Shown here piece after piece: positions 49,877 through 59,062 of a stretch of 64,000 nt of DNA; the stretch's first letter is position 1; the number at the start of each line of letters is the position of its first letter. The notes beneath the pieces were generated by a model. The model had not been told where the DNA came from. It saw nothing but the letters and a program-made list of their open reading frames with translations, and ran no database searches. The DNA is from Pseudoalteromonas sp. MMG007 (GTDB lineage: Bacteria; Pseudomonadota; Gammaproteobacteria; Enterobacterales; Alteromonadaceae): contig NZ_JAGJEI010000002.1 in assembly GCF_018100985.1 (NCBI RefSeq), positions 310,001 to 374,000 on the forward strand, in the 5' to 3' direction. A program made the translations under genes and the position numbers.

Positions 49877-51790
49877 TTACTTGCTTAGTTCTAACATAAG
49901 TTTGTTTAGGCGTGTAACAAACCCTGTTGGATCTTTTAATGTACCGCGTTCAGCAAGCAACGCTTGGTCTAATAATACATTTGACCACTGTGCAAATTTA
50001 TCTTCATCTTGCTCATCATTTAGGTGCTTAACAAGTTGATGCTCAGGGTTTAGCTCAAACACAGGTTTAGCTTCTGGGGCTGCTTGACCTACAGACTCCA
50101 TTAATTTTTGCATTTGAGAGCTCATGTCGTTGTCGTCACTTACAACACACGCTGGAGAATCAGTTAAACGGTGCGTAAAGCGCACTTCTTTAACATCATC
50201 ACCTAGCGCTGTTTTAATACGCTCAACAAGGCCTGCCATTTCTTTTTCAGACTCTTCTTGTGCTTTTTTAGTTTCTTCGTCGTCAAGCTTACCTAGGTCT
50301 AAATCACCACGCGTAATTGATTGCAGTTGCTTATCAGCAAATTCAGTTAGGTGGCTCATCATCCACTCATCAACACGGTCACTTAGCAGTAACACTTCAA
50401 TGCCTTTCTTACGGAAAATCTCTAAATGCGGAGAATTTTTAGCTGCAGTGAAGGTATCAGCTACGACGTAGTATATTTTATCTTGGCCTTCATTCATGCG
50501 CTCAACGTATTGCTCAAGCGATACATCTTGCGTTTCTGAATCAGTATGAGTTGAAGAAAAACGTAATAACTTACAAATAGCTTCTTTATTTGCTGCGTCT
50601 TCCGCTGGACCTTCTTTCATTACTTGGCCAAACTCATTCCAAAACACTTGGTAGTCATCAGCTTTGTTTTTAGCCATACGCTCAAGCATTTTGATAATGC
50701 GCGATGTACACCCTTTACGAATAGCTTGAGTAACTTTGTTGTCTTGTAAAATTTCGCGAGATACGTTTAGTGGTAAATCGTTTGAATCTAATAAACCTTT
50801 TACAAAACGTAAGTAGCTTGGCATAAACTGCTCAGCATCATCCATTACAAATACGCGCTGTACATAGAGTTTTAAGCCGCTTTGACGATCACGATTCCAT
50901 AAATCAAATGGCGCTTTTTTAGGAATATATAAAAGGCTCGTGTATTCAGTTTTACCTTCAACCTTGTTATGTGCCCAGCTAAGTGGCTCTTCCCAATCAT
51001 GGCTTACGTGTTTGTAAAACTCTTTGTATTCTTCATCAGAAAGCTCTGACTTATCACGCGTCCATAATGCTGTAGCTCGGTTAATGCTTTCCCACTCACC
51101 TGGCACGGCTGGAATTTTTTCACCGTCTTCGCCTTCTGATTCAGGCACTTCTGGTTTGTACATTTGTACAGGTGTAGAAATATGATCAGAGTATTTAGTA
51201 ACAATGCTACGTAGTCGGTAGTCATCAGCAAATTCTTTTTCTTCATCGCGAAGGTGCAAAATAATCTCTGTACCACGGCCTTCTTTTTCAATTTCTTGAA
51301 GTGTATACTCGCCTTCGCCTTGAGATTCCCACTCATAAGCTGTTGTTTCGCCGGCTTTGCGCGTGCGTACCGTTACTAAATCGGCAACGATAAATGCTGA
51401 GTAAAAACCTACACCAAATTGACCAATCAACTGTGAATCTTTACTTTGATCGCCAGTTAAATTTTTGAAAAACTCAGCAGTACCTGATTTTGCAATTGTA
51501 CCCAAAGAGCTAATTACTTCATCACGGGTCATACCAATACCGTTATCTGAAATAGTAACCGTATTGGCCTCTTTATCTGCGCTAATACGTACTCGTAAAT
51601 CAGCATCACCTTGGTAAAGGTCACCATTAGAAAGCGCTAAAAAGCGTAACTTGTCTGCTGCATCAGATGCATTTGAAACAAGTTCGCGTAAAAATATTTC
51701 TTTATTTGAATAAAGAGAATGAATCATTAAGTTTAATAATTGTTTTACTTCTGTTTGAAAGCCTAATGTTTCTTTTTGTGCTGCAATCAT
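49877..51790 (-). CDS. htpG: Chaperone HtpG (Hsp90)
   Basis: A 637-residue ATP-dependent dimeric chaperone. Bergerat ATP-fold motifs are present: '[18 protein letters not shown]', '[20 protein letters not shown]' and '[15 protein letters not shown]'; the middle domain has '[15 protein letters not shown]'. Length matches E. coli HtpG (624). A sigma-32-type promoter lies 45-70 bp upstream. The gene runs in the same direction as adk, with a terminator between them. Confidence 0.98.
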   Translation of the reverse strand: MIAAQKETLGFQTEVKQLLNLMIHSLYSNKEIFLRELVSNASDAADKLRFLALSNGDLYQGDADLRVRISADKEANTVTISDNGIGMTRDEVISSLGTIAKSGTAEFFKNLTGDQSKDSQLIGQFGVGFYSAFIVADLVTVRTRKAGETTAYEWESQGEGEYTLQEIEKEGRGTEIILHLRDEEKEFADDYRLRSIVTKYSDHISTPVQMYKPEVPESEGEDGEKIPAVPGEWESINRATALWTRDKSELSDEEYKEFYKHVSHDWEEPLSWAHNKVEGKTEYTSLLYIPKKAPFDLWNRDRQSGLKLYVQRVFVMDDAEQFMPSYLRFVKGLLDSNDLPLNVSREILQDNKVTQAIRKGCTSRIIKMLERMAKNKADDYQVFWNEFGQVMKEGPAEDAANKEAICKLLRFSSTHTDSETQDVSLEQYVERMNEGQDKIYYVVADTFTAAKNSPHLEIFRKKGIEVLLLSDRVDEWMMSHLTEFADKQLQSITRGDLDLGKLDDEETKKAQEESEKEMAGLVERIKTALGDDVKEVRFTHRLTDSPACVVSDDNDMSSQMQKLMESVGQAAPEAKPVFELNPEHQLVKHLNDEQDEDKFAQWSNVLLDQALLAERGTLKDPTGFVTRLNKLMLELSK

Positions 51791-51834
51791 TTATGTATCT
51801 CCAATTTGCAAAGTGTCTGCGTTATGCACTTAAT

Positions 51835-51860
51835 ATGGGGTGAGGTGAATCAACTTCAAG
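51835..51860 (-). promoter_or_regulatory. Sigma-32-type heat-shock promoter of htpG
   Basis: On the minus strand -35 CTTGAA (51855-51860), a 14-nt spacer and -10 CCCCAT (51835-51840). This is the same sequence pair and spacer as at grpE. Confidence 0.82.
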
Positions 51861-51878
51861 GGAAAAGTTTAAAAAAGA

Positions 51879-52592
51879 TTAAAACGGGCACGGACACTTT
51901 GCATGAAAAGGAAGCCCTGTTACTGGATGATCAAAAAATACGTCACTGGCATGTAATAATAAACGTTCAGCCATTTTTTCACTGCGCTTACTTTTATATA
52001 AATCACACCCTAAAATTGGGTGTCCTATTGCATGACTATGAATGCGTAGTTGATGCGTACGTCCTGTAATAGGTGTAAATTGCACAAGTGTACGTTCAGG
52101 CTTTAATAACCTTTTGAGCACTGTGTATTTACTAATTGCTTCTTTACCTGTGGTTTTGCATATTTTGACTAAAGGAAAGCGCTCTTTGTCTTTTGCTATA
52201 GGCAAATTTATTTCACCTTGCAAGGTAGTCACACTTCCTTCAAGCATCGCTAAATAACGCTTTTGTATTGCTCGACTTTGAAACTGTTTATTTAAATGCT
52301 TAGACACAGAGGCATTTAACCCAACAATCATAATACCTGATGTGCCAAAATCTAGCCGGTGCGGTAATTTAGCCTCAGGAAAGGCCGTTGTTAATCCTTT
52401 TTGACCATTTACTAACCGGTAGTGTACTGAGTCCCAGTTAAGTGGATTCTTCCCAGATAAACTTAATAATCCACTGGGTTTATTAATAATCAAAATAGCA
52501 TCATCTTGATAAAGTATTTTAATAGCTTCATGGCACTTGGGCGCTACAAAATTATCAATAATTGTATGAGGCGCACTCAAAGGTTCAACCAT
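51879..52592 (-). CDS. rluA: RluA-family pseudouridine synthase
   Basis: A 237-residue RNA-modifying enzyme. The catalytic Asp is in 'LPHRLDFGTSGIMIVGL' (HRLDxxTSG), 'ILIINKPSGLLSLSG' opens the fold, and 'PITGRTHQLRIHSHAIGHPI' is the RluA-type C-terminal block. The short single-domain form without an S4 domain fits RluA (219 residues), which acts on 23S U746 and tRNA U32; TruC-type activity is an alternative. Its ATG overlaps the stop of the acyltransferase-fusion gene, so it is translated from the same message. Confidence 0.85.
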   Translation of the reverse strand: MVEPLSAPHTIIDNFVAPKCHEAIKILYQDDAILIINKPSGLLSLSGKNPLNWDSVHYRLVNGQKGLTTAFPEAKLPHRLDFGTSGIMIVGLNASVSKHLNKQFQSRAIQKRYLAMLEGSVTTLQGEINLPIAKDKERFPLVKICKTTGKEAISKYTVLKRLLKPERTLVQFTPITGRTHQLRIHSHAIGHPILGCDLYKSKRSEKMAERLLLHASDVFFDHPVTGLPFHAKCPCPF

Positions 52593-54493
52593 TAATCAAT
52601 ATCTTTAGAATGCAGCGCTTTTAAAGCCAATACTTGCTCGCGTAAATTATCGGCAGTCACATTATCTGCTGCTATTGGCTCACCTGCTGTAACCGATACT
52701 AGAGAGTACTTTAATCGAGGTAATTGCCACTTAGCTTTACGGCTAAACATACTGCCCCATAATCCACCTAAATGCACAGGGATAACAGGCACGGGGGAGC
52801 GTTCAATAATACGCTCAATGCCACGCCTAAACATATCAATTGAACCGTCGCTCGTTAATTTCCCTTCTGGAAATATGCCAACAAGCTCGCCGCGTTCAAG
52901 CGCACTGGCTACATCATCAAACGCTTTTTTAAACGCTGCTGGATTTGTTTTTTCGCTATTTATTGGAATTGCTTTGGCCATTTTAAATAGCCAATGTAAA
53001 GCAGGAGAATAATAAATAGGCGCAAACACCATAAAGCGTATAGGCCTTGGGGAAGCAGCTAAAATAAACATCCAATCCACAAAACTAACATGATTTGCAA
53101 CAATCACCGCAGCCCCTTCAGATGGAATATTAACCTCACCTTTAGTACGTACGCGATACATACATATCGCTAATATATAAATAATAAAGCGTAAGAAGAA
53201 CTCAGGCACTTTAGTATAAATATATATTGAAATAAGTAAGTTAAGACCTGCGAGTAATAAAAGTAGTGATGAAATATGCCACTTAAGAACAGACAGCGTA
53301 ATAATACTTAATATAGCGCTGCCAACCATAAACAATGCATTAAGAACATTATTAGCGGCAATGACGCGTGATCGGCTCGACTCTTCAGTACGCTGCTGAA
53401 TTAACGCATACAGCGGCACTGTATAAAAACCTGAAGCAATACCAATTCCAGCCATCCAAATAAAATGCCAGATCATATCGCCGGTATTTAAAATTTGCTT
53501 AAGGGTTAATAAGTTTTCACTTGGAGTAATGTACGTCCCAATTGCTGGTTCTTGGCTTAATAAATACAAAAAAAGCGTTATTAAAATAGCCCCAAATGGC
53601 ACAATACCAAGCTCAATACGAGAGCGTGAAAGTTTTTCACACAGCAGAGAACCAATTGCAATACTTAAAGAAAAAACCACCAATGCACTGGTTACTACTA
53701 ATTCATCGCCGCCCATCACATGTTTAACGTAACTGGGTAGTGCGGTTAAAATAATAGCGCCTATAAGCCAAAACCAACTGATCCCTAAAACAGATTTACC
53801 CACAGATTCTGTTTGTGCATTAAGCGCTTTAAATACATTTTTAGTTGACGAAAAAATATTGTACGTAAAGTGCAAATTAGGCTCATTCGCTTCACTTACA
53901 GGTATAAAGCGGCTACTAAAATACCCAAGTGTAGCCAGTACCAATACTGCAATACTTATTACAACAGGACCCACTGTTTGAGTAATAAAATAAGTACCAA
54001 ATATAGTTCCTAATAAAATTGCCACAAACGTACCAGACTCCACTAAACCATTTGCTTTAGTGAGCTCGTTTGGAGCAACATGCTGAGGTAATATTGAATA
54101 TTTTAATGGGCCAAAAAAGGTGCTTTGCAATCCCATAAAAAATATTGTTGCAAGCATTAGCCATACTTGCTGCGTTAAAATTGATGCAGCGCCAATGACC
54201 ATAATTGGTATTTCACATAGCTTTACAAGCCTAATAAGCTTTGATTTTTCTGTTTTTTCGGCAAGTTGCCCTGCCATACCAGAAAATAAAAAAAATGGTA
54301 AAATAAACAAGCCTGCAGCAATATTCGAATATAATGCACCGTCTGCAAGTCTTGCCGCTTGAAAAACCAATAAAATAAGCACCGATTGCTTATATACGTT
54401 ATCGTTTATGGCTGATAAAAACTGCGTAACAAAAAGCGGGAGAAAACGCTTACTGCTTAGTAATGCACTTGGATGTTTTTTATTATTTTGCAT
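52592..54493 (-). CDS. LplT-like MFS transporter fused to a PlsC-type acyltransferase
   Basis: A 633-residue fusion. Residues ~10-420 are a 12-helix MFS domain like LplT, the lysophospholipid flippase ('FLSAINDNVYKQSVLILLVF' near the start). After a short linker (~435) the acyltransferase domain has HX4D in 'ANHVSFVDWMFILAA' and 'LVGIFPEGKLTSDGSID' (FPEG) for glycerol-phosphate binding. In many bacteria the same fusion continues into an acyl-ACP synthetase (Aas, ~1100+ residues); here it stops after PlsC. It probably recycles lysophospholipids at the inner membrane. One-base overlap with the downstream pseudouridine synthase. Confidence 0.88.
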   Translation of the reverse strand: MQNNKKHPSALLSSKRFLPLFVTQFLSAINDNVYKQSVLILLVFQAARLADGALYSNIAAGLFILPFFLFSGMAGQLAEKTEKSKLIRLVKLCEIPIMVIGAASILTQQVWLMLATIFFMGLQSTFFGPLKYSILPQHVAPNELTKANGLVESGTFVAILLGTIFGTYFITQTVGPVVISIAVLVLATLGYFSSRFIPVSEANEPNLHFTYNIFSSTKNVFKALNAQTESVGKSVLGISWFWLIGAIILTALPSYVKHVMGGDELVVTSALVVFSLSIAIGSLLCEKLSRSRIELGIVPFGAILITLFLYLLSQEPAIGTYITPSENLLTLKQILNTGDMIWHFIWMAGIGIASGFYTVPLYALIQQRTEESSRSRVIAANNVLNALFMVGSAILSIITLSVLKWHISSLLLLLAGLNLLISIYIYTKVPEFFLRFIIYILAICMYRVRTKGEVNIPSEGAAVIVANHVSFVDWMFILAASPRPIRFMVFAPIYYSPALHWLFKMAKAIPINSEKTNPAAFKKAFDDVASALERGELVGIFPEGKLTSDGSIDMFRRGIERIIERSPVPVIPVHLGGLWGSMFSRKAKWQLPRLKYSLVSVTAGEPIAADNVTADNLREQVLALKALHSKDID

Positions 54494-54568
54494 TTTGTCC
54501 CTTAGTCACTAGCTAATGCTTAATCATATAAAGCGCTAATCTTACCTTATGTTTTGCTTTAAAAACAA

Positions 54569-54602
54569 AAAAGCCTACATATTTTACAATGTAGGCTTTT
54601 AA
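54569..54602 (-). terminator. Terminator of recR
   Basis: AAAAGCCTACAT / ATGTAGGCTTTT with an 8-nt loop and T tract on the minus strand, ending the apt-dnaX-ybaB-recR unit. Confidence 0.88.
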
Positions 54603-54623
54603 AGTAAGTTTCAAATAGCTGCT

Positions 54624-55232
54624 TTAGTCTTGCATAACTGCACGTCGGCCACTAAAGGCGTGCATCAGTGTGGTCCCATCAACTAAGTCAAGCTCACCAC
54701 CGACAGGTATACCATGCGCAATTCTTGATGCGCCTACTTTATATTTATGGCACAGCTGAGCAATATAATGCGCTGTTGTTTCGCCTTCAACCGTTGGGTT
54801 AGTCGCTAAAATAACTTCGTTTATACCACCATGAGAAAGCTTTTGCTCTAGAACATCAAGGCCTATTTCTTTAGGACCAATACCATCTATAGGTGATAAA
54901 TGCCCCATTAAAACAAAGTATAAACCTTGATATTGCCCTGTTTGCTCAATTGCCAGTACATCTGTTGGTGATTCAACAACACACAAAACACCACTGTCTT
55001 GACGTTTAGTGCTTAAGCAAATGTCACATTGTGCTTGTTCTGTAAACGTACGGCACGATTGACAATGCCCTACCGCAATCATTGCTTTAGTAAGCGCATT
55101 ACCAAGTTGAGTGCCACCTTTGCGGTCGCGTTCAAGCAAATGAAAGGCAATACGCTGCGCTGACTTTGGGCCTATGCCTGGCTGACAGCGCAATGCTTCA
55201 ATAAGCTGAGTTAAACTATCTGAAAGTTGCAT
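54624..55232 (-). CDS. recR: Recombination mediator RecR
   Basis: A 202-residue protein that, with RecF/RecO, loads RecA on gapped DNA. The N-terminal helix-hairpin-helix '[20 protein letters not shown]' is followed by the four-Cys zinc finger '[18 protein letters not shown]' and the TOPRIM domain ('[18 protein letters not shown]'). Length is normal (E. coli 201). It starts 6 bp after ybaB, in the order dnaX-ybaB-recR, as in E. coli. Confidence 0.98.
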   Translation of the reverse strand: MQLSDSLTQLIEALRCQPGIGPKSAQRIAFHLLERDRKGGTQLGNALTKAMIAVGHCQSCRTFTEQAQCDICLSTKRQDSGVLCVVESPTDVLAIEQTGQYQGLYFVLMGHLSPIDGIGPKEIGLDVLEQKLSHGGINEVILATNPTVEGETTAHYIAQLCHKYKVGASRIAHGIPVGGELDLVDGTTLMHAFSGRRAVMQD

Positions 55233-55238
55233 ATTTGC

Positions 55239-55565
55239 TTAAAACGGCATTTTCATACCTGGTGGTAATTGCATACCGCCAGTTACTTTGCCCATGCGCT
55301 CTTGTGTTTCATCAGCCACGCGACGTACAGCGTCATTACATGCTGCTGCTAATAAATCTTCAATCATGTCTTTGTCGTCTTCCATTAAACTTTCATCAAG
55401 CTCAACACGACGTACATTATGGTTACCAAGCATAGTTACTTTAACTAGGCCTGCGCCCGCTTCACCTACAACTTCTAGTGTTGCGATTTCGTCTTGGGCT
55501 TTTTGCATGCGCTCTTGCATTTGCTGCGCTTGCTTCATCATGTTACCCATTCCACCTTTAAACAT
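55239..55565 (-). CDS. ybaB: YbaB/EbfC nucleoid-associated protein
   Basis: A 108-residue DNA-binding protein (E. coli 109). Two long helices with a Met/Gln-rich N-terminus ('[20 protein letters not shown]'), then the strand '[20 protein letters not shown]' and a helix with '[20 protein letters not shown]' at the end. It forms tweezer-like dimers that coat DNA. It lies between dnaX and recR. Confidence 0.96.
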   Translation of the reverse strand: MFKGGMGNMMKQAQQMQERMQKAQDEIATLEVVGEAGAGLVKVTMLGNHNVRRVELDESLMEDDKDMIEDLLAAACNDAVRRVADETQERMGKVTGGMQLPPGMKMPF

Positions 55566-55624
55566 AATTTTCTCTCTTTCTTTTAAACTTTAATTGTCAT
55601 GAAGATAAGGGCGATTGTATTTAA

Positions 55625-58147
55625 TTACAATGCCTGAATGCTATTTTCGTCAATTTCCGCGCTAAATACTTGCTGAAACTGCACTATATTTTCATCCGCT
55701 GTGATCACATCGATTGCTTGTTGATGACGACCTACATCTATTTTTTGTTGAATTAAGTAAGGTGAATCTATCACCCCTTTTGCAAAATTAATGCTAAGCG
55801 ATACGTTATGCTCGTAAATGCTTGATAGTGCTGCATCTAATTTTTGGCGAAGTACAGGTGTATCTAAATGCTTTTGCGATTCATCAACATCAATATGCAA
55901 GTTGTTACCTTGCTTAGTAAAAATGGAGTGCAACGCAAACTGGCGCATACGACCCCCTAAGCCCATACGCTTAATTAAATAAGCCCATTCATCTTGCTGA
56001 TGTGCAAATCTAATTTCGCTGATCGGACTTTGAAAATCATCAGGCACTGGAATACTAGGCTCTTCAGAGGCGGCTTCTACCACTTTTTGAGGATTAATTT
56101 GCTCAAGTAACTCTGGCGCTAAGTTTTCAGTAATTGTTTGATGTTTTTCTTTAAAATCAATCTTACGTGCAGGTTTTGTATTTGCTTGATTAAGTGGCTC
56201 TGTTTGGCTCCCTGTTACTGGGAGCTCATGCTTTTTTTCACTCTCACCTGCGCTATTGGTTGCCCATGGAGGTGCGTCATCAATTGCATCATAACTTGGT
56301 GTAATTTCATTGCTCGCCGCTGGCTCTGCATTTTGGCTAGATTCACCTTTTGGCATTCTAGGATGCTGGCTAGGTTCTTTTGCAGTTGGCTTGGTTAGCT
56401 GCTCTGATGTGTTATTTTCATCTGTGCAAGTGTTCGCACCTGATAACCTGCCTGCGCCTGATATATTTCTGTCACGTAATATACGGGCTATAGCAGATTG
56501 CGCCTGAGCGTCTTGCTCTGCAATTGGTGTACTCGTATTTTGGCTAACTGCACTTTCACTTGATGCCGGCTCAGAAGGTGACTCTGAATTAGTGCTTTGC
56601 GCAGGGTTAAAGCCCTGATCTACGGCACTACTCATTATATCGTCAAATTGCGAAGCGAGTGTTTGTTCAGCATTGCTATGCTGCATATAAGCTTCATTTT
56701 CACTTTGACGCTGAGCTTGTTCATCTGAAATTACAGTACTTTTTGGCTGCTCATTAACATGTTCAGGTTGTTGAACTGACGGCTTAGCCTCGGCTGCACT
56801 GGGCTGCATATTCAAAACTTCATCGGCAACAAACGGCTCTTTCGCAGGTGGTACTTGAACCATTGACTCTTGTTTTTGAGTGTCTGGCTGTGAAGTATTA
56901 TCTAAAGCTTGTGTGCTGCTAATTGAAGGAATACTTTGGCTAACTGTTGTGTTTTGCGGTGTTTTATTTTTATTTAATATATCTCGCAATGCACTCGCTT
57001 TACTTGGTTTATTCTCAGCAGGCTCTTGAGCTGCTAAAGGCGTAGCCTGTTTATGCTCAGTTTGCGTAGGCTCAAATGCTAACAGTCTTAACATTATCAT
57101 TTCAAAGCCTAGGCGAGGCTCTGGTGCCCACTGTAAATCTTTTTTACCATTTAACAGGAGTTGGTAATACACTTGAATCTGTTGCGCACTCGTATGCTGA
57201 GCAACGTGTGCAATATAATCAACGTTTTTTTCATCAAGTGCTGCAGCTTCAGGAACAAGCTGGCTTAATTGGACTAAATGCGTAAGTGCAATTAAATCAT
57301 CAAGTAATGCTACATAATTTGGGTTACGACTCGCTACTTGCGCTATTTCATTCATAAGCGCTGCGCCATCTTGCGCTAGTAATGCGGCAAGTAAACTTTG
57401 GCTATAATGCGTATCCATTAAACCAAGCATAGTTTGTACTGCTTGATTATTTATATCTCCATTTGTTTGCGCTATCGCTTGGTCAGTTAAACTAAGTGCA
57501 TCGCGCATACTGCCATCAGCCGCTTTTGCAATAATACTAAGCGCATCATTTTCAAAACTTAGTTGCTCATGAGTTAATACATGCTCAAGCTGAGTTTTAA
57601 TTTCACTTTGCGATAGAGCATTTAAGTTAAACTGTAAACAACGAGATAAAATAGTGACAGGTAATTTTTGTGGATCGGTGGTCGCTAATAAAAACTTCAC
57701 ATGCTCTGGAGGCTCTTCTAAGGTTTTTAAAAGGGCATTAAAGCTATGCTTTGAGAGCATGTGAACTTCATCTATTAGGTATACTTTATAACGCCCGCGC
57801 GTTGGCGCATATTGCACGTTATCGAGTATTTCGCGGGTATCTTCTACTTTAGTACGAGAGGCTGCATCTATTTCAAGTAAGTCAATGTAACGACCTGCTT
57901 CTATATCAGTACAACTACTACACTTTCCACACGGAGATGCAGAAATGCCTTCATCACAGTTTAAGCTTTTAGCAAAGATACGCGCAATAGTGGTTTTACC
58001 CACACCTCGGGTTCCAGTGAATAAATACGCGTGATGCAGTCTATTTTGCGTAAGCGCATTAACCAGCGCTTGTTTAACATGAGACTGCCCAACCAATTCA
58101 TGAAAGGTTTGTGGACGCCATTTTCTCGCTAGAACCTGATAACTCAT
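55625..58147 (-). CDS. dnaX: DNA polymerase III tau subunit (with frameshifted gamma form)
   Basis: The full-length product is tau, 840 residues, which loads the sliding clamp and ties the two polymerase cores together. AAA domain: P-loop 'LFTGTRGVGKTTIARIFAK' near residue 45, zinc cysteines in 'CDEGISASPCGKCSSC', 'VYLIDEVHMLS' and sensor 'LLATTDPQKLP'. Residues ~370-650 are a long polar linker rich in S, Q, E, P and A. The last ~190 residues (including 'KRMGLGGRMRQFALHSIF') are the tau-specific domain that binds the polymerase. A -1 frameshift signal at codons 637-639 would give a ~640-residue gamma. At 840 residues it is much longer than E. coli tau (643), mostly in the linker. Confidence 0.96.
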   Translation of the reverse strand: MSYQVLARKWRPQTFHELVGQSHVKQALVNALTQNRLHHAYLFTGTRGVGKTTIARIFAKSLNCDEGISASPCGKCSSCTDIEAGRYIDLLEIDAASRTKVEDTREILDNVQYAPTRGRYKVYLIDEVHMLSKHSFNALLKTLEEPPEHVKFLLATTDPQKLPVTILSRCLQFNLNALSQSEIKTQLEHVLTHEQLSFENDALSIIAKAADGSMRDALSLTDQAIAQTNGDINNQAVQTMLGLMDTHYSQSLLAALLAQDGAALMNEIAQVASRNPNYVALLDDLIALTHLVQLSQLVPEAAALDEKNVDYIAHVAQHTSAQQIQVYYQLLLNGKKDLQWAPEPRLGFEMIMLRLLAFEPTQTEHKQATPLAAQEPAENKPSKASALRDILNKNKTPQNTTVSQSIPSISSTQALDNTSQPDTQKQESMVQVPPAKEPFVADEVLNMQPSAAEAKPSVQQPEHVNEQPKSTVISDEQAQRQSENEAYMQHSNAEQTLASQFDDIMSSAVDQGFNPAQSTNSESPSEPASSESAVSQNTSTPIAEQDAQAQSAIARILRDRNISGAGRLSGANTCTDENNTSEQLTKPTAKEPSQHPRMPKGESSQNAEPAASNEITPSYDAIDDAPPWATNSAGESEKKHELPVTGSQTEPLNQANTKPARKIDFKEKHQTITENLAPELLEQINPQKVVEAASEEPSIPVPDDFQSPISEIRFAHQQDEWAYLIKRMGLGGRMRQFALHSIFTKQGNNLHIDVDESQKHLDTPVLRQKLDAALSSIYEHNVSLSINFAKGVIDSPYLIQQKIDVGRHQQAIDVITADENIVQFQQVFSAEIDENSIQAL
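56207..56237 (-). promoter_or_regulatory. Programmed -1 ribosomal frameshift signal in dnaX
   Basis: On the minus strand the in-frame codons GAA AAA AAG contain the slippery heptamer A AAA AAG (56231-56237). Five bases later a hairpin GCTCCC-AGTAACA-GGGAGC (56207-56225) follows, and AGGTGA lies ~10 bases upstream as an internal Shine-Dalgarno-like stimulator. After slippage the -1 frame reads GCA TGA, so gamma would end in Ala and stop. All parts mirror the known E. coli dnaX signal. Confidence 0.88.
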
Positions 58148-58150
58148 CGA

Positions 58151-58696
58151 TTACTCGCCTTCAAATTCAACCAATTTTAGAATTTTAATACCCATTTTTT
58201 CGATGCGCTGTTCGCCGCCAAGCTCTGGTAGTGAAACAACAAATGCTGCATCAGTTGCTTCCCCACCAAGCTTATTTACAAGCTTAGCCGTTGCTTCAAT
58301 TGTGCCGCCTGTCGCAAGTAAGTCATCAACTAACAACACTTTGTCGCCTGGTACTATTGCATCAACATGAAGCTCAAGTGTGTCTTCACCATATTCTAAT
58401 AAGTAGTCTTGGCGAATAACTTCACGTGGTAATTTACCTGGCTTACGCACAGGAATAAATGGAATACCTAAAGCATAAGATAAAGGTGCACCAAAAATAA
58501 AGCCACGTGATTCTGTACCAATAATTTTAGTAAAACCTTGATCTTTATACTCGCTTATAAAAGCATCAATTGTTGCTTTAAACGCGTCAGGGTTTGCCAT
58601 TAATGTGGTTACATCGCGAAACATAATGCCCGCTTTTGGATAATCAGCAATTGTAGTTATGCTGTTTTTGATAATCGCTGGTGTTACTTGAGTCAT
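58151..58696 (-). CDS. apt: Adenine phosphoribosyltransferase
   Basis: A 181-residue purine-salvage enzyme that makes AMP from adenine and PRPP (E. coli 183). The PRPP-binding motif is '[20 protein letters not shown]'; '[18 protein letters not shown]' and '[13 protein letters not shown]' are the flexible and hood segments. It is followed by dnaX after 3 bp, as one transcript, matching the E. coli order. Confidence 0.98.
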   Translation of the reverse strand: MTQVTPAIIKNSITTIADYPKAGIMFRDVTTLMANPDAFKATIDAFISEYKDQGFTKIIGTESRGFIFGAPLSYALGIPFIPVRKPGKLPREVIRQDYLLEYGEDTLELHVDAIVPGDKVLLVDDLLATGGTIEATAKLVNKLGGEATDAAFVVSLPELGGEQRIEKMGIKILKLVEFEGE

Positions 58697-58867
58697 AATT
58701 TTAACTGCTCAATGGTTCATATTACAAAGCAGGTGATTATAACCTTAACTGACCTTAAATTGCGAGTTTGCAATAATTATAAAGAGAAAGAATGGGAAGA
58801 TTTACAAGGATTAAAATTAAAAGGGTCAAGGCTGATGCAAACAACAGCCTCTCGATGCAAATGCATT

Positions 58868-58990
58868 TTAAGTTAAGCTAGTGATCCAGCCTAAAATCGC
58901 ATTTAAACAACCAATACCCGCAAATACCGCTAAAAAAGCAATAAAGTAAGTAGCGTTAAACGGATCTTTAAAATCTTTATCATCTGACAT
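58868..58990 (-). CDS. 40-residue single-helix membrane protein
   Basis: A short frame: a polar start 'MSDDKDFKDPFNATYF', then a hydrophobic stretch 'IAFLAVFAGIGCLNAILGWI' long enough for one membrane helix, and an SLT end. Start choice is supported by AAAGG eight bases before the ATG. It lies 72 bp downstream of the hvfC-like gene on the same strand. No family recognised; co-transcription with the hvf cluster is possible but unproven. Confidence 0.6.
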   Translation of the reverse strand: MSDDKDFKDPFNATYFIAFLAVFAGIGCLNAILGWITSLT

Positions 58991-59062
58991 GGGTACAACC
59001 TTTTATTAAGCACGATAAATTAGGTTGCCATGATAGACGATGTAAAAACATCTATAAAGGGC

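Noticed and set aside
58688-58876. A 62-codon plus-strand frame before apt
   Set aside because: No ribosome site at the first ATG, no hydrophobic or family pattern, and it overlaps the apt start; probably a chance frame in the promoter region.
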